Shown: positions 1 through 10,712, numbered from the stretch's first letter. The stretch is DNA of 64,000 nucleotides from Pseudomonas sp. G34 (GCF_031119625.1 NZ_JAVHZV010000003.1:62001-126000), one strand, 5' to 3'. A program made the numbers and translations. The notes: generated from the sequence alone by a model not told the origin.

Positions 1-1203
1 ACCCGCCTGGCGGTGGGGCTGATCGACCTGGATGGCTTCAAGCCGGTCAACGATCTGTATGGCCACAGCATTGGTGACAAGCTGCTCTATCAGGTTGGCC
101 AGCGCCTGACCGGGCTGCTCGACGACGATGTGCACCTGGCCCGCCTGGGCGGTGACGAGTTCGCCCTGATCATCACCCAGGCCATGAACGACGAGCAGTT
201 GTGTACCTTTGGCGAGAAGATCTGCGCCAGCCTGCGCGAGCCGTTTCTGCTCGTGGACATCCCCATCCAGATCAGTGGGTCACTGGGCATCGCCACCTTC
301 CCGGACCAGGCAGCCTGCGCCACCCAGGTGTATGAATACGCCGACTATGCCCTGTACCAGAGCAAGCGCCACCGCCCCGGCACGGTCTGCCTGTTCAGCG
401 CAGCCCATCGCCAGCAGCTCAATCGCGAAGGGCTGACCGAACAGGCCCTGCGCCGGGCCGATCTGGATGCTGAGTTTCACGTGGTGTTCCAGCCCATCGT
501 GGATATTCACAGTGCGCAAACCGTCGCCTTCGAGGCACTGGCACGCTGGCAAAGCCCGGAGCTGGGTAACGTGCCACCAGGTGAGTTCATCCCGATTGCC
601 GAGCGCGTTGGCATGGTCAATCGCCTCACCGTGCCGTTGCTGAGCAAAGCGCTGGACGCGGCGACAGGCTGGCCGGCGGGTACCCGCCTGTCCTTCAACC
701 TGTCCGCCCACGACTGTGGCTCGCAGGATGCCGCCCAGCAGATCGTCGAGCTGATCAAGCGCAGCGGTTTCGACCCGGCCCGTCTCGATCTGGAAATCAC
801 CGAAACCGCCGCCATCCAGGACCTGCCGCAAACCCAGCGGACGATCAGCCGGTTGCGCGAACTGGGCTGCGGCATTTCCCTCGACGACTTCGGCACCGGT
901 TATTCCAGCCTGAGCCAGATCCACGCGCTGTCGCTGACCAAACTGAAGGTGGACCGCACCTTCGTCACGGACATCCACCTCGACCCGGCCAGCTTCAAGA
1001 TCGTCAAGTCGCTGATTGCCCTGTGCCAGGACATGCAGCTGGAGTGCATCGTCGAAGGCGTGGAAAGCGCCGCAGAACTCGCCGCCCTGAAAAACCTCGG
1101 CTGCACCCGAGCCCAGGGCTACCTGTTCTCCAAACCGATGCCTGCCTGCGACATCAGCGCCTGGCTTGCAGGCGAAAAACTGGCCAAGGCGCAGGCGGTC
1201 TGA
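1..1203 (+). CDS. GGDEF-EAL c-di-GMP signalling protein, 5' truncated by window edge
   Basis: The reading frame is open from the first base, so the true start and any sensory domain lie outside the window. The visible part begins inside a GGDEF (diguanylate cyclase) domain with an intact LGGDEFAL motif about 45 residues in. It is followed by a full EAL phosphodiesterase domain: FEALARW, NLSAHD, LEITETA, LDDFGTGYSSL, KVDRTF and EGVE are all present, so the metal ligands and catalytic residues look intact. I see no RxxD inhibitory site just before GGDEF. The protein probably makes or breaks c-di-GMP (EAL activity likely), controlling surface or motile behaviour. It stands alone, with 333 bp of non-coding DNA after it. 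Confidence 0.93.
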   Translation, partial: TRLAVGLIDLDGFKPVNDLYGHSIGDKLLYQVGQRLTGLLDDDVHLARLGGDEFALIITQAMNDEQLCTFGEKICASLREPFLLVDIPIQISGSLGIATFPDQAACATQVYEYADYALYQSKRHRPGTVCLFSAAHRQQLNREGLTEQALRRADLDAEFHVVFQPIVDIHSAQTVAFEALARWQSPELGNVPPGEFIPIAERVGMVNRLTVPLLSKALDAATGWPAGTRLSFNLSAHDCGSQDAAQQIVELIKRSGFDPARLDLEITETAAIQDLPQTQRTISRLRELGCGISLDDFGTGYSSLSQIHALSLTKLKVDRTFVTDIHLDPASFKIVKSLIALCQDMQLECIVEGVESAAELAALKNLGCTRAQGYLFSKPMPACDISAWLAGEKLAKAQAV

Positions 1204-1536
1204 CCCACCGACAAGGCAAGGCCCCCCTTGCGCACCTGCCCCGGCAACAACGCCTGCTTCAACGCTGCACCTTCGTTCATGCAACCCGGGCCGGGCACCC
1301 CAACTCCCCTGCTTGGCGATGCACAGCGCTACCTGGATTTTTCAGGCACCAGAAGTCAAAACCCGCAACCAAGCGGCTCCCGGAAAGGGCACAGCACGTC
1401 CTCACAGGCTCGATACGCCGCTACGCTTGCAGTGTCGCGATCCGCCCGGCGGTCATCGTTGAGCATGAACCTCGTACCCCGCTCCCCGCTCCGATGAGGT
1501 AGGCCAACTCTTTGGCCTACCTCGAGGTACACCGTC
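1204..1536. other. intergenic region, no gene seen
   Basis: No convincing coding sequence is seen here. A 25-bp stretch at 1331-1355 matches 12103-12127, just left of the left guaA-derived repeat, at about 21 of 25 positions. The segment ends with the perfect hairpin at 1496-1523, which belongs to the next gene. Confidence 0.5.
1496..1527 (+). promoter_or_regulatory. perfect 12-bp hairpin abutting a Shine-Dalgarno
   Basis: Arms 1496-1507 and 1512-1523 are perfectly complementary (GAGGTAGGCCAA with TTGGCCTACCTC) around a 4-nt loop. The next bases, 1524-1527, are GAGG, a good ribosome-binding site 9 nt before the ATG at 1537. No T-run follows, so it is not a standard terminator. The right arm plus the SD also forms the palindrome TACCTCGAGGTA (1518-1529), so the SD could compete with arm 1 for arm 2. 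A translational or RNA-stability control is possible but is inference. Confidence 0.5.
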
Positions 1537-1821
1537 ATGAAAGTCGTCAATCTGAAAGATGGGACGCCCCACTACCAGGGCAACCCAGGCTATGTCGCGC
1601 CCCAAGCCTCTGCCCCAGATCCCAGGCAGGGCTCGGTGAGCGCGATTAGGCGGCCCCTGGCGCAGCAGCCTGGCAGAGAGCTCGGCACCGAGCACGACGA
1701 CGGCCCGGATCCGGGCAGCGGCACCGAAAGCGAGCCAACCTCGCTACCGGACGAAGCACCGCCCGTGGAGCCCGAGGACTTCGATGGCAACAAGGCTGCA
1801 ATGGATACCAGGCAGACCTAG
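1537..1821 (+). CDS. small hypothetical protein, acidic and Pro-rich
   Basis: A 94-residue protein that I do not recognise. It begins MKVVNLKDGTPHYQGNPGYV and becomes low-complexity, rich in Pro, Glu, Asp and Gly, with no membrane segment, signal peptide or cysteine. It is probably largely disordered. A GAGG ribosome site lies 9 nt before the ATG, directly behind a perfect hairpin, which supports real expression. It is transcribed in the same direction as the flanking genes but is separated from both by more than 250 bp. Composition is typical of the surrounding genome. Confidence 0.5.
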   Translation: MKVVNLKDGTPHYQGNPGYVAPQASAPDPRQGSVSAIRRPLAQQPGRELGTEHDDGPDPGSGTESEPTSLPDEAPPVEPEDFDGNKAAMDTRQT

Positions 1822-2087
1822 CGTCGTGCCGGCAACGGCACCTCCTGCAGCATCGCACGCCCGGCTCAGATAGCGGGCGTTGCCCATGGCTCGGCTGCAC
1901 GGGTAGCAGCCCGGTGCCTGGGGTAACCGCAGCGGCAGATCAGTTGCTATGTGCGCCAGCAGACAGACGCCCTGCTGTAAGGATTTCACACTTCCTGTCA
2001 GCACACTCCTTCCTGACGCCCGCTGCGCTTGCTTGACTCTTGTCACTGCAGCGTTGCCCGCACGCCAGGTTGCACCCCAAGGAAAAC

Positions 2088-5000
2088 ATGGATAGGCAAT
2101 GGCTTCGAGCAATCCAACGGTTGTGGCGGCCCACGCCACGCACCTTCGAGTACGAGCCGGCCCTGCGCGCGGAACTGTTCAGCGCAGAACAGATGGCCAC
2201 CCACGGTGCCCATCTGGCCCGACAACATCACCTTAGCCCCGCCCCTACCTCCGACGCCCTCCTTCACCGCCTCTCCGAAAACGCCGCCGTACTGGCCAGC
2301 TGTTGCCAGGCGATGAGCGCGGCAGCGCTCTCCAACCAGCGCGCGACGCCTGCTGCGGAGTGGCTGCTGGATAACTTCTACCTAGTCGAAGAGCAGATCC
2401 GTACGGCGCAGAAACATCTGCCAGAAGGCTACTGCCGCGAACTGCCCGGCCTCGATGATGGGCCTTCACGAACCTTGCCACGGGTCTACGACATTGCCCT
2501 GGAAACCATCGCCCATGGTGATGGCCGGGTCGATAGCGACAGCCTGAGCCGTTTCGTGGCGGCCTACCAGGTAGTCACACCGCTGACGCTGGGCGAGCTA
2601 TGGGGCATTCCCATCATGCTGCGTTTGGCATTGATCGAGAACCTGCGACGGGTGGCGTCCCGGGTGATGGCCAGCTGGAGCGACCGCAGCCTGGCCAACG
2701 ACTGGGCAGATCGGCTGGTTTCAACCGCCGAGCTCGACGCCAAGAACGTGGTGCTGCTGGTTGCCGACCTGGCGCGCTCTGCGCCACCGATGACCAGTGC
2801 TTTCGTGGCCGAGCTGGCGCGGCGCCTGCAAGGCCAGAGCACGGCACTGATACTGCCGATGACCTGGGTCGAGCAGGCCCTGGCCGAATCCGGGCAGAGC
2901 GTCGAACGGCTGATTCACCTCGACGCTCAGTTGCAAGCCACAGAGCAAGTGTCGATCAGCAACAGCATCAACAGCCTGCGCCTGCTCTCTTCGCTGGACT
3001 GGCGCGAGTTCGTCGAGCTCATGAGTGGCGTCGAGCACGCCCTTGGCGAAGACCCGTCTGCGGTCTATGCCAGCATGGATTTCGCCACCCGTGACCATTA
3101 CCGCCACGCCGTCGAGCGCCTGGCGCGCTGTTGCCGGTATTCGCAGGTCGAGATTGCCCGGGCAGCCGTCGCCCTGTGCCACGCGGCAGCGGATGAAGAC
3201 CCGCTGACGCGCCACGTTGGCTTCTACCTGCTGGGCGCCGGGCTGGCCGATCTGGAGCAGCAACTGGGGGCGCGGCGATCCCCGGCCGAGCGCTGCCGGC
3301 GCGTGCTGCGCAAGTCGCCGCTGGCGTTTTTCATCACGCCGGTAGTGCTGCTCAGCGTTCTGCTGGCCTGGCCCTTCTACAGCATGCTGCGCGCCGACGG
3401 CTGGGGCCCATGGGCATTGCTGCTACTCAGCGTGCCGACGCTGGTGATGACCAGCCACCTGGCCATCGCGCTGGTCAACCGGCTGGTGACCCTCAGCCTG
3501 CCACCGGACATCCTGCCGCGCCTGGATTACAGCGCCGGCATCCCAGCCCAGGCACGTACGCTGGTGGTAGTGCCGACACTGATCGGCAGCGCTCAGGATG
3601 TCGAAGAGCTGGTGGACGGCCTGGAGATACGTTTTCTCGCCAACCGTGATGCCAACCTGCATTTCGCCCTGCTCACCGATTTCATGGATGCCCGGAGCGA
3701 GGTGCTCGACGGCGACGCCCCCCTGCTGCAACACGCAAGCCTGGCGGTCGCAGCGCTCAATCTGAAATACCCCGAAGCGGTTGCGTCGCGTTTCTTCCTG
3801 CTGCATCGGCCACGGCGCTGGAACGCCACCGAGCAACGCTGGATGGGCCATGAGCGCAAACGTGGCAAGATCGCCGAGCTCAATGCCCTGTTGCGTGGTC
3901 AGGGGCACGGGCGGTTTTCCCTGATCGTCGGCGATATCGCCGCGCTGCCGAGGGTCGAATACGTCATCGCGCTGGACACCGACACCCAACTGCCACGCGA
4001 TGTGGCCCGGCAGTTCCTCGGCGCCATCTGCCACCCGCTCAACCAGGCACGCTTCGATCCGCAGCACAATCGCATCGTCAGTGGCTATGCCATCCTGCAA
4101 CCGCGGGTGGGTATCAGCCTGCCGAGCATCGCCCGCTCCGCCTACGCGCAACTGTTCGGCAGCGATGCGGGGGTGGATCCCTACACCCGTTCGGTATCCG
4201 ACGTGTACCAGGATCTGTTCGGCAACGGCTCGTTCATCGGCAAGGGTATCTACGCCGTGGATGCCTTCGAGCAGGCCCTGCAGGGCTGCTTCCCCGACAA
4301 CTGCATTCTCAGTCACGACCTGATCGAGGGCTGTTACGCCCGCTCCGGGCTGATCAGCGACGTACAGCTGTACGAGGAACACCCGGCGCGCTACAGCGCC
4401 GATGCCAAGCGCCGGCATCGCTGGATTCGCGGTGACTGGCAGTTGTTGCCCTGGCTGATGCCCTGGACACCGAAAACCGGTGGTGGCCTGGAGCGCAACC
4501 GCCTGACCAATCTGGCCTGCTGGAAGATCGTCGACAACCTGCGCCGCAGCCTGGAGCCGGCGGCCTTTCTGTGCATGCTGCTGTGGGGCTGGTTCGCCAC
4601 CACTCAGCCACTGCTGTGGAGCCTGGGGGCGTTCCTGCTGATCATCGCCCAGCCACTGATCAACACCCTGTTGGCGTTGTTGCACAAAGCCCACGACATC
4701 AGCCGTGGTCAGCATTTGAAGGTCAGCCTTCGCGATGCAGCCCAGGACTTCAGCCGTGCGCTGCTGACGTTGGCGTGGCTGCCCTTCGAAGCATTCAGCA
4801 GCCTGGATGCGATCGCTCGTACCCTGTGGCGCATGACGATCAGCCAGCGCCGTTTGCTGCAATGGAACCCTTCGCGGGAAGTGGAGCGCAACAGCCGCAA
4901 CGACCTGCCAGGCCTGTACCGGCTGATGTGGATAGCACCGCTGCTGGCGGTCGCCGTTGGCTTGCTGCTGGCTGGTCAGCCTGTGGCGCTGGTAATCGCC

Positions 5001-8000
5001 ACGCCCTTCCTGCTGGCCTGGCTGCTGGCACCTGCCATCGCCTTCTGGCTGAGCAGGACGGCGGCCTACGTGGCCTATGCACCATCGCTAGAGGACCAGC
5101 AGTTTCTGCGGCGCCTGGCACGCAAGACCTGGGCCTTCTTCGACGATCATGTCGGCCCTGGGGACAACTGGCTGCCGCCGGACAACATCCAGGAACGGCC
5201 AACGGCAGTAACCGCCCACCGCACCTCGCCGACCAACATGGGCATGGCGTTGCTCTCGCACCTGGCCGCTCACGACTTCGCCTACCTCAGCGGTGCTCGC
5301 CTGCTCGCCCGTCTTGATAACGCCCTGACCAGCATGTCGCGGCTGGAACGCCATCGCCGCCACTTCTACAACTGGTACGACACCCAGACGCTGCAACCGC
5401 TGCCGCCACGCTACGTTTCCACCGTGGACAGCGGCAACCTGGCCGGTCTGCTGCTGACCCTGCGCGCCGGCCTGTATGAACTGCCGAACGCAGCAGTGCT
5501 CAGCCCGAACTGGCGCAGCGGCGTGGCCGACAGCCTTGGCGTGCTGCACGAAGCGCTGCTGGCCGGTGGCCTGGACGGGCACCTGCTCGATGAAGCCTTC
5601 GATCAGCTGGCACCGGCACATCCTGCCGAAGCCGAGAGCCCGTCTGATATCAGCACCGTCCTGCAGCAGCTGATCGCCCTGAGCCAGGGCCTGCAACCCG
5701 CTCTTGCAGCGGCTGTCGAGGCCGACTACTGGCGCCAGGCACTGCTCGCCCATTGTCAGGATCTGCACAGCGAACTGGCCTGCCTGACCCTGCCCGGCAA
5801 GCCGCTGGCCACGGCCAGCTGGCAGGAGCTGGCGCAGCTCGATGCAGCGCAATGGCCGGCAGCCGAACAGGCCCAGGTACGCGCGGTGATCGCCCATGCC
5901 GGCGAGCGCATCGCCACGGCGCTGCGCCTGGCGGCCCTGGCGGCCGAGCTGGCGGACATGGACTTCACCTTTGTGTACGACGCGCAACGGGAGCTCCTGG
6001 CCATCGGCTACAACGTCGATGAACAGCGTCTCGACAGCGCCTACTACGACCTGCTGGCTTCGGAAGCGCGGCTGACCAATTTCGTGGTCATCGCCCAGGG
6101 GCAGCTCCCCCAGGAAAGCTGGTTCACCCTGGGCCGGCTGCTGACCAGCAACGGCGGGGTTCCCGTGCTGCTGTCCTGGACCGGCTCGATGTTCGAGTAC
6201 CTGATGCCGATGCTGGTCATGCCCAGTTATGCCGGCACCCTGCTCGACCAGACCTGCCGCGCCGCCGTGGCCCGGCAGGTCGAATACGGCCAGCAGCTGG
6301 GCCTGCCCTGGGGCGTGTCCGAGTCCGGCTACAGCACCCTGGATGCCCAGCTGAACTACCAGTACCGGGCTTTCGGCGTGCCCGGTCTGGGCCTCAAGCG
6401 TGGCCTTGGCGAAGACGTGGTGATGGCGCCCTATGCCTCGGTGCTGGCGCTGATGGTGGCGCCAGAGGCTGCCTGCAAGAACCTCCAGCGCCTGGCCGAC
6501 ATGGGCATGGCAGGCCGCTATGGCCTTTACGAAGCCATCGATTTCACCAGTGCGCGCCTGCCACCGGGGCAGAGCTCGACCGTTATTCAGTCCTTCATGG
6601 CCCACCATCAAGGCATGAGCCTGCTGTCGCTGACCCATGTGCTGCAGGGTCGCCCGATGCAGCGCCGCTTCGAGGCCGATCCGCAGTTCCAGGCCACCGC
6701 CCTGCTGCTGCAGGAGCGGGTGCCGAAAAGCGCCGCGCAGTACCTGCACACCGCCAATGCCTCGCTGGAGGGCAAGGTCGCGCGGGTCAACGAGAACAAG
6801 CTGCGGGTCTACACCGACCCGGGGCGCCGGCACCCGGCCGTGCAACTGCTTTCCAACGGCCGCTACCACGTGATGATCAGCAATGCCGGCGGTGGTTACA
6901 GCCGATGGGACGAGATGGCCGTCACCCGTTGGCAGGAGGACATCACCTGCGACAACACCGGCACCTTCTGCTACCTGCGCGATGTCGAGAGCGGTGATTT
7001 CTGGTCCTCGGCGCACCAGCCGACCTTGCGCGCGACACAAAGCTTCGAGGCGATCTTCACCGATGCCCGTGCCGAGTTCCGCGTGCGCGAGCGCGACTTC
7101 GACGCCCACACCGAGATCGTCGTGTCCCCCGAGGACGACATCGAACTGCGGCGCCTGCACATCAGCAACCGTGGTGCGCAGCGCCGCACCCTGGAGCTCA
7201 CCAGCTACGCCGAAGTGGTTCTGGCTTCGGCCCTCAGCGACGCCCTGCACCCGGCCTTCAGCAAGCTGTTCGTACAGAGCGAATTGCTCACCCCATTGCA
7301 GGCGATCCTGTGCAGCCGGCGGCCCCGCTCCAGCGAAGAGAAGGTGCCGTGGCTGTGCCACCTGCTGGCGGCGCACGAGGTGGACATCGCGGCGATCTCC
7401 TACGAAACCGATCGCGCCCGCTTTATCGGTCGTGGGCGCAACCTGACGCACCCAGCGGCGATGGACGGCGAAGCGCTGTCCGGCACGGCCGGGGCGGTAC
7501 TCGATCCGATCGTGGCGATCCGTTGCCGGATCACCCTGGAGCCCGGCCAGACCGCCACCATCGACCTGGTGACCGGGGTCAGTGACAGCCGTGACGGTTG
7601 CCTGCACCTGATCAACAAGTACCGTGATCGGCATCTGGCCGACCGTGTCTTCGACTTGGCCTGGACCCACAGCCAGGTGCTGCTGCGCCAACTCAACACC
7701 TCCCATGCCGAGGCCCGCCTGTTCGAGCAGATGGCCGCGTCGATCATCTATACCAACCCTTCGCTGCGCGCCGCACCCAGCGTGCTGGCGGCCAACCAGC
7801 GCAACCAGAGCGGCCTGTGGGGCCAGGCGATTTCCGGCGACCGGCCCATCGTGCTGCTGCAGATTTCCGCGACCGCGCATATCGACCTGGTGCGCCAGCT
7901 GGTGCAGGCCCACGCCTACTGGCGGCACAAGGGCCTGATCGTCGACCTGGTGATCTGGAACGAAGACCAGGCCGGCTACCGCCAGGACCTGCAGGACGTG

Positions 8001-10712
8001 ATCATGGGCCTGGTCGCCTCGGGCAGCGAGGCGCACCTGCTGGACAGGCCTGGCGGAATTTTCGTGCGCCCTGCCCAGCAGCTTTCCGACGAAGACCGCG
8101 TGCTGATGCTGGCCGTGGCCCACCTGGTGCTCAGTGACGAGCGCGGCAGCCTCGCCGAACAGATCCATCGGCGCCGGGCAGAACCCGCGCTGCCCGCCTT
8201 CGATGCCAGCCTGTTGCTCAGGCAGGCACCGCCAGTGGTGATTCCGCTGGCCGATTCGTCGCTGATCTTGAGCAATCCCCATGGCGGTTTCAGCGCCGAC
8301 GGCAAGGAATACGTCATTCACTGCCAGGCCGGTCAGCCCACGCCGGCACCCTGGGTCAACGTGCTGGCCAACCCGAACTTCGGCAGCGTGATTTCGGAAA
8401 GCGGCAGCGCCTATACCTGGCATGAAAACGCCCACGAGTTCCGCCTCACCCCATGGCGCAACGACCCGGTCAGCGACCCGGGTGACGAGGCCATCTACCT
8501 GCGCGATGAAGACAGCGGCCACTACTGGTCGCCAACGCTGTTGCCACGTCCCGGCAAAGGCGCTTACGTGACCCGCCACGGTTTCGGCTACAGCGTCTTC
8601 GAACATGAGCAAGACGGGATTCGCAGCGAGCTGTGGGTCTACGTGTCGCTGCACGAGCCGGTCAAGTTCTCCCATCTTAAAGTCCACAATCGCTCCGGCC
8701 GTCCAAGGCGCCTGTCGGTCACCGGTTACGTGGCCTGGGTACTGGGCGATCTGCGGGAAAAATCGGCCATGCACGTGGTCAGCGAGGCTGACCCGAACAG
8801 CGGCGCCCTGTTCGCGCGCAATGCCTACTCCATCGAATTCCCGGGCCGGGTGGCCTTCTTCGACGTCGATGCGCCGCTGGCCAGCAGTACCGCCGGCCGC
8901 GGTGATTTCATCGGCCGTAACGGCAACCTCGGCGCCCCCGCAGCCATGGCCCAGCCGCAGCTGTCAGGGCGCAGCGGGCCGGGACTCGACCCATGCGCGG
9001 CCCTGCGGGTCGAGCTGCACCTGGCGCCGGATGAGCAACGCAGCGTGACCTTCCGCCTCGGCGCCGCCCGGGACGCTCAGACCGCCTCCCGCCTGGTGCA
9101 GCGCATGCGTGGCAGCAGCGTCGCCAAGGCCGAGCTCGAGCGCGTGCGCGATCATTGGCAGGAGACCCTGAGCAAGGTGCGGATCGAAACCCCGGAGCCG
9201 GCCGTGGACGTGATGGTCAATGGCTGGCTGATGTATCAGGTGATCGCTTGCCGCTTCTGGGCGCGCAGCGGTTACTACCAGTCCGGTGGCGCCTTCGGCT
9301 TCCGTGATCAGTTGCAGGACAGCATGGCCATGCTGCATGCCGACCCGGCGACGGTTCGCCAGCACCTGCTGCTGTGCGCCGCCCATCAGTTCGTCGAAGG
9401 CGATGTGCAGCACTGGTGGCACCCGCCACTGGATCGCGGTGTGCGTACCGGCTGCTCCGACGACTACCTGTGGCTGGCCCAGGCGACCAGCCGCTACGTA
9501 GAGGTCAGCGGTGATCAAAGCGTGCTGGCGGAAACCGTGGGCTACCTGGAAGGCCGCTTGCTCAACAGCGGTGAGGAGTCCTATTACGACCTGCCGCACC
9601 ACGCGCCCCTGCAGGAAACCCTCTACCAGCACTGTGTCAGGGCCATCGAGCACAGCCTGGCACGGGGCGTTCACGGCCTGCCGCTGATGGGCCATGGCGA
9701 CTGGAACGATGGCATGAACCGCGTCGGCGAAGGGGGCAAGGGGGAAAGCGTGTGGCTGGGCTTCTTCGCCTACGACGTGCTGCGCCGCTTCGCCAGCACC
9801 GCCCTGCTCCACGGGGACGCCGGATTCGCCACGCGCTGCGAAGAGCAGGCCGATGCCCTGCGCCTGAGCCTCGACGCCCACGCCTGGGATGGCGACTGGT
9901 ATCGCCGCGCCTATTTCGACGATGGCACGCCACTGGGCTCGACGGGCAACGACGAGTGCCGCATCGACTCCATCGCCCAGAGCTGGTCGGTGCTGTCTGG
10001 CGCAGCACCCGATCAGCGCCGGCGCACGGCCATGGACTCACTGGAACGGCATCTGCTGCGCCGCGATATCGGCCTGGTGCAACTCCTCGCGCCACCCTTC
10101 GACCAAGGCGTGCTCGACCCTGGCTACATCAAGGGCTACGTACCCGGCGTGCGCGAGAATGGTGGCCAGTACACCCACGCGGCGGTGTGGGCGAGCATGG
10201 CCTTCGCCGAACTGGGCGATAGCGCACGGGCGTGGGAGCTGCTGCGCCTGATCAACCCGGTCAGCCACGGCAACAGCGCCGCAACCATCGCCACCTACAA
10301 GGTCGAGCCCTATGTGGTGGCCGCCGATGTCTACGGCATGCCGCCCCACGAAGGCCGTGGCGGCTGGAGCTGGTACACCGGCTCGGCCGGCTGGATGTAC
10401 CGGCTGATCGTCGAGTCACTGCTCGGTCTGCAGCGCAGCGGTGGGCAGTTGCGTGTGCAGCCGGTACTGCCGGCGGGCTGGCGCGGTTTCAGCCTGCACT
10501 ACCGCTTTGGCTCCACAACCTACCGTATCATCCTGTCCTGCGCGGCGTCAGGCGATGCGACCGTGCATCTGGATGGCACGCTGCTGCAGGGCGACAGCAT
10601 TACCTTGATCGATGACGGCCTGGAGCATCGGGTAGAGATTCAATGGCCGGACAAGATCCCGGCACACGACGGGCGCTGGGCGAACACTCACAGCACGCCC
10701 CTGCCGCAATGA
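2088..10712 (+). CDS. ndvB: cyclic beta-1,2-glucan synthase (NdvB/ChvB type)
   Basis: A 2874-residue inner-membrane enzyme expected to make cyclic beta-1,2-glucans from UDP-glucose, which act as osmoregulated periplasmic glucans and contribute to biofilm tolerance. The ATG at 2088 is chosen over an in-frame TTG 48 bp upstream because AAGGA precedes it at good distance. Order of parts: a long N-terminal region; hydrophobic segments near residues 407-470; a processive glycosyltransferase-84 domain with the acidic ALDTDTQL motif near 628; membrane segments near 825-865 and 945-1000; a glucoamylase-like domain near 1015-1515; and two repeated carbohydrate-binding/GH94 modules. The last has GFRDQLQD near 2405 and GDWNDGMN near 2537, typical of glycoside phosphorylases that set ring size. 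Length fits alphaproteobacterial ChvB/NdvB (about 2800 aa). No frameshift was seen. Confidence 0.95.
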   Translation: MDRQWLRAIQRLWRPTPRTFEYEPALRAELFSAEQMATHGAHLARQHHLSPAPTSDALLHRLSENAAVLASCCQAMSAAALSNQRATPAAEWLLDNFYLVEEQIRTAQKHLPEGYCRELPGLDDGPSRTLPRVYDIALETIAHGDGRVDSDSLSRFVAAYQVVTPLTLGELWGIPIMLRLALIENLRRVASRVMASWSDRSLANDWADRLVSTAELDAKNVVLLVADLARSAPPMTSAFVAELARRLQGQSTALILPMTWVEQALAESGQSVERLIHLDAQLQATEQVSISNSINSLRLLSSLDWREFVELMSGVEHALGEDPSAVYASMDFATRDHYRHAVERLARCCRYSQVEIARAAVALCHAAADEDPLTRHVGFYLLGAGLADLEQQLGARRSPAERCRRVLRKSPLAFFITPVVLLSVLLAWPFYSMLRADGWGPWALLLLSVPTLVMTSHLAIALVNRLVTLSLPPDILPRLDYSAGIPAQARTLVVVPTLIGSAQDVEELVDGLEIRFLANRDANLHFALLTDFMDARSEVLDGDAPLLQHASLAVAALNLKYPEAVASRFFLLHRPRRWNATEQRWMGHERKRGKIAELNALLRGQGHGRFSLIVGDIAALPRVEYVIALDTDTQLPRDVARQFLGAICHPLNQARFDPQHNRIVSGYAILQPRVGISLPSIARSAYAQLFGSDAGVDPYTRSVSDVYQDLFGNGSFIGKGIYAVDAFEQALQGCFPDNCILSHDLIEGCYARSGLISDVQLYEEHPARYSADAKRRHRWIRGDWQLLPWLMPWTPKTGGGLERNRLTNLACWKIVDNLRRSLEPAAFLCMLLWGWFATTQPLLWSLGAFLLIIAQPLINTLLALLHKAHDISRGQHLKVSLRDAAQDFSRALLTLAWLPFEAFSSLDAIARTLWRMTISQRRLLQWNPSREVERNSRNDLPGLYRLMWIAPLLAVAVGLLLAGQPVALVIATPFLLAWLLAPAIAFWLSRTAAYVAYAPSLEDQQFLRRLARKTWAFFDDHVGPGDNWLPPDNIQERPTAVTAHRTSPTNMGMALLSHLAAHDFAYLSGARLLARLDNALTSMSRLERHRRHFYNWYDTQTLQPLPPRYVSTVDSGNLAGLLLTLRAGLYELPNAAVLSPNWRSGVADSLGVLHEALLAGGLDGHLLDEAFDQLAPAHPAEAESPSDISTVLQQLIALSQGLQPALAAAVEADYWRQALLAHCQDLHSELACLTLPGKPLATASWQELAQLDAAQWPAAEQAQVRAVIAHAGERIATALRLAALAAELADMDFTFVYDAQRELLAIGYNVDEQRLDSAYYDLLASEARLTNFVVIAQGQLPQESWFTLGRLLTSNGGVPVLLSWTGSMFEYLMPMLVMPSYAGTLLDQTCRAAVARQVEYGQQLGLPWGVSESGYSTLDAQLNYQYRAFGVPGLGLKRGLGEDVVMAPYASVLALMVAPEAACKNLQRLADMGMAGRYGLYEAIDFTSARLPPGQSSTVIQSFMAHHQGMSLLSLTHVLQGRPMQRRFEADPQFQATALLLQERVPKSAAQYLHTANASLEGKVARVNENKLRVYTDPGRRHPAVQLLSNGRYHVMISNAGGGYSRWDEMAVTRWQEDITCDNTGTFCYLRDVESGDFWSSAHQPTLRATQSFEAIFTDARAEFRVRERDFDAHTEIVVSPEDDIELRRLHISNRGAQRRTLELTSYAEVVLASALSDALHPAFSKLFVQSELLTPLQAILCSRRPRSSEEKVPWLCHLLAAHEVDIAAISYETDRARFIGRGRNLTHPAAMDGEALSGTAGAVLDPIVAIRCRITLEPGQTATIDLVTGVSDSRDGCLHLINKYRDRHLADRVFDLAWTHSQVLLRQLNTSHAEARLFEQMAASIIYTNPSLRAAPSVLAANQRNQSGLWGQAISGDRPIVLLQISATAHIDLVRQLVQAHAYWRHKGLIVDLVIWNEDQAGYRQDLQDVIMGLVASGSEAHLLDRPGGIFVRPAQQLSDEDRVLMLAVAHLVLSDERGSLAEQIHRRRAEPALPAFDASLLLRQAPPVVIPLADSSLILSNPHGGFSADGKEYVIHCQAGQPTPAPWVNVLANPNFGSVISESGSAYTWHENAHEFRLTPWRNDPVSDPGDEAIYLRDEDSGHYWSPTLLPRPGKGAYVTRHGFGYSVFEHEQDGIRSELWVYVSLHEPVKFSHLKVHNRSGRPRRLSVTGYVAWVLGDLREKSAMHVVSEADPNSGALFARNAYSIEFPGRVAFFDVDAPLASSTAGRGDFIGRNGNLGAPAAMAQPQLSGRSGPGLDPCAALRVELHLAPDEQRSVTFRLGAARDAQTASRLVQRMRGSSVAKAELERVRDHWQETLSKVRIETPEPAVDVMVNGWLMYQVIACRFWARSGYYQSGGAFGFRDQLQDSMAMLHADPATVRQHLLLCAAHQFVEGDVQHWWHPPLDRGVRTGCSDDYLWLAQATSRYVEVSGDQSVLAETVGYLEGRLLNSGEESYYDLPHHAPLQETLYQHCVRAIEHSLARGVHGLPLMGHGDWNDGMNRVGEGGKGESVWLGFFAYDVLRRFASTALLHGDAGFATRCEEQADALRLSLDAHAWDGDWYRRAYFDDGTPLGSTGNDECRIDSIAQSWSVLSGAAPDQRRRTAMDSLERHLLRRDIGLVQLLAPPFDQGVLDPGYIKGYVPGVRENGGQYTHAAVWASMAFAELGDSARAWELLRLINPVSHGNSAATIATYKVEPYVVAADVYGMPPHEGRGGWSWYTGSAGWMYRLIVESLLGLQRSGGQLRVQPVLPAGWRGFSLHYRFGSTTYRIILSCAASGDATVHLDGTLLQGDSITLIDDGLEHRVEIQWPDKIPAHDGRWANTHSTPLPQ

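Noticed and set aside
5088..8774. A 1228-codon open frame on the minus strand opposite ndvB
   Set aside because: It is antisense to strongly conserved glucan-synthase domains, and its composition follows the third-codon GC bias of the real gene; long mirror frames are normal in such DNA.
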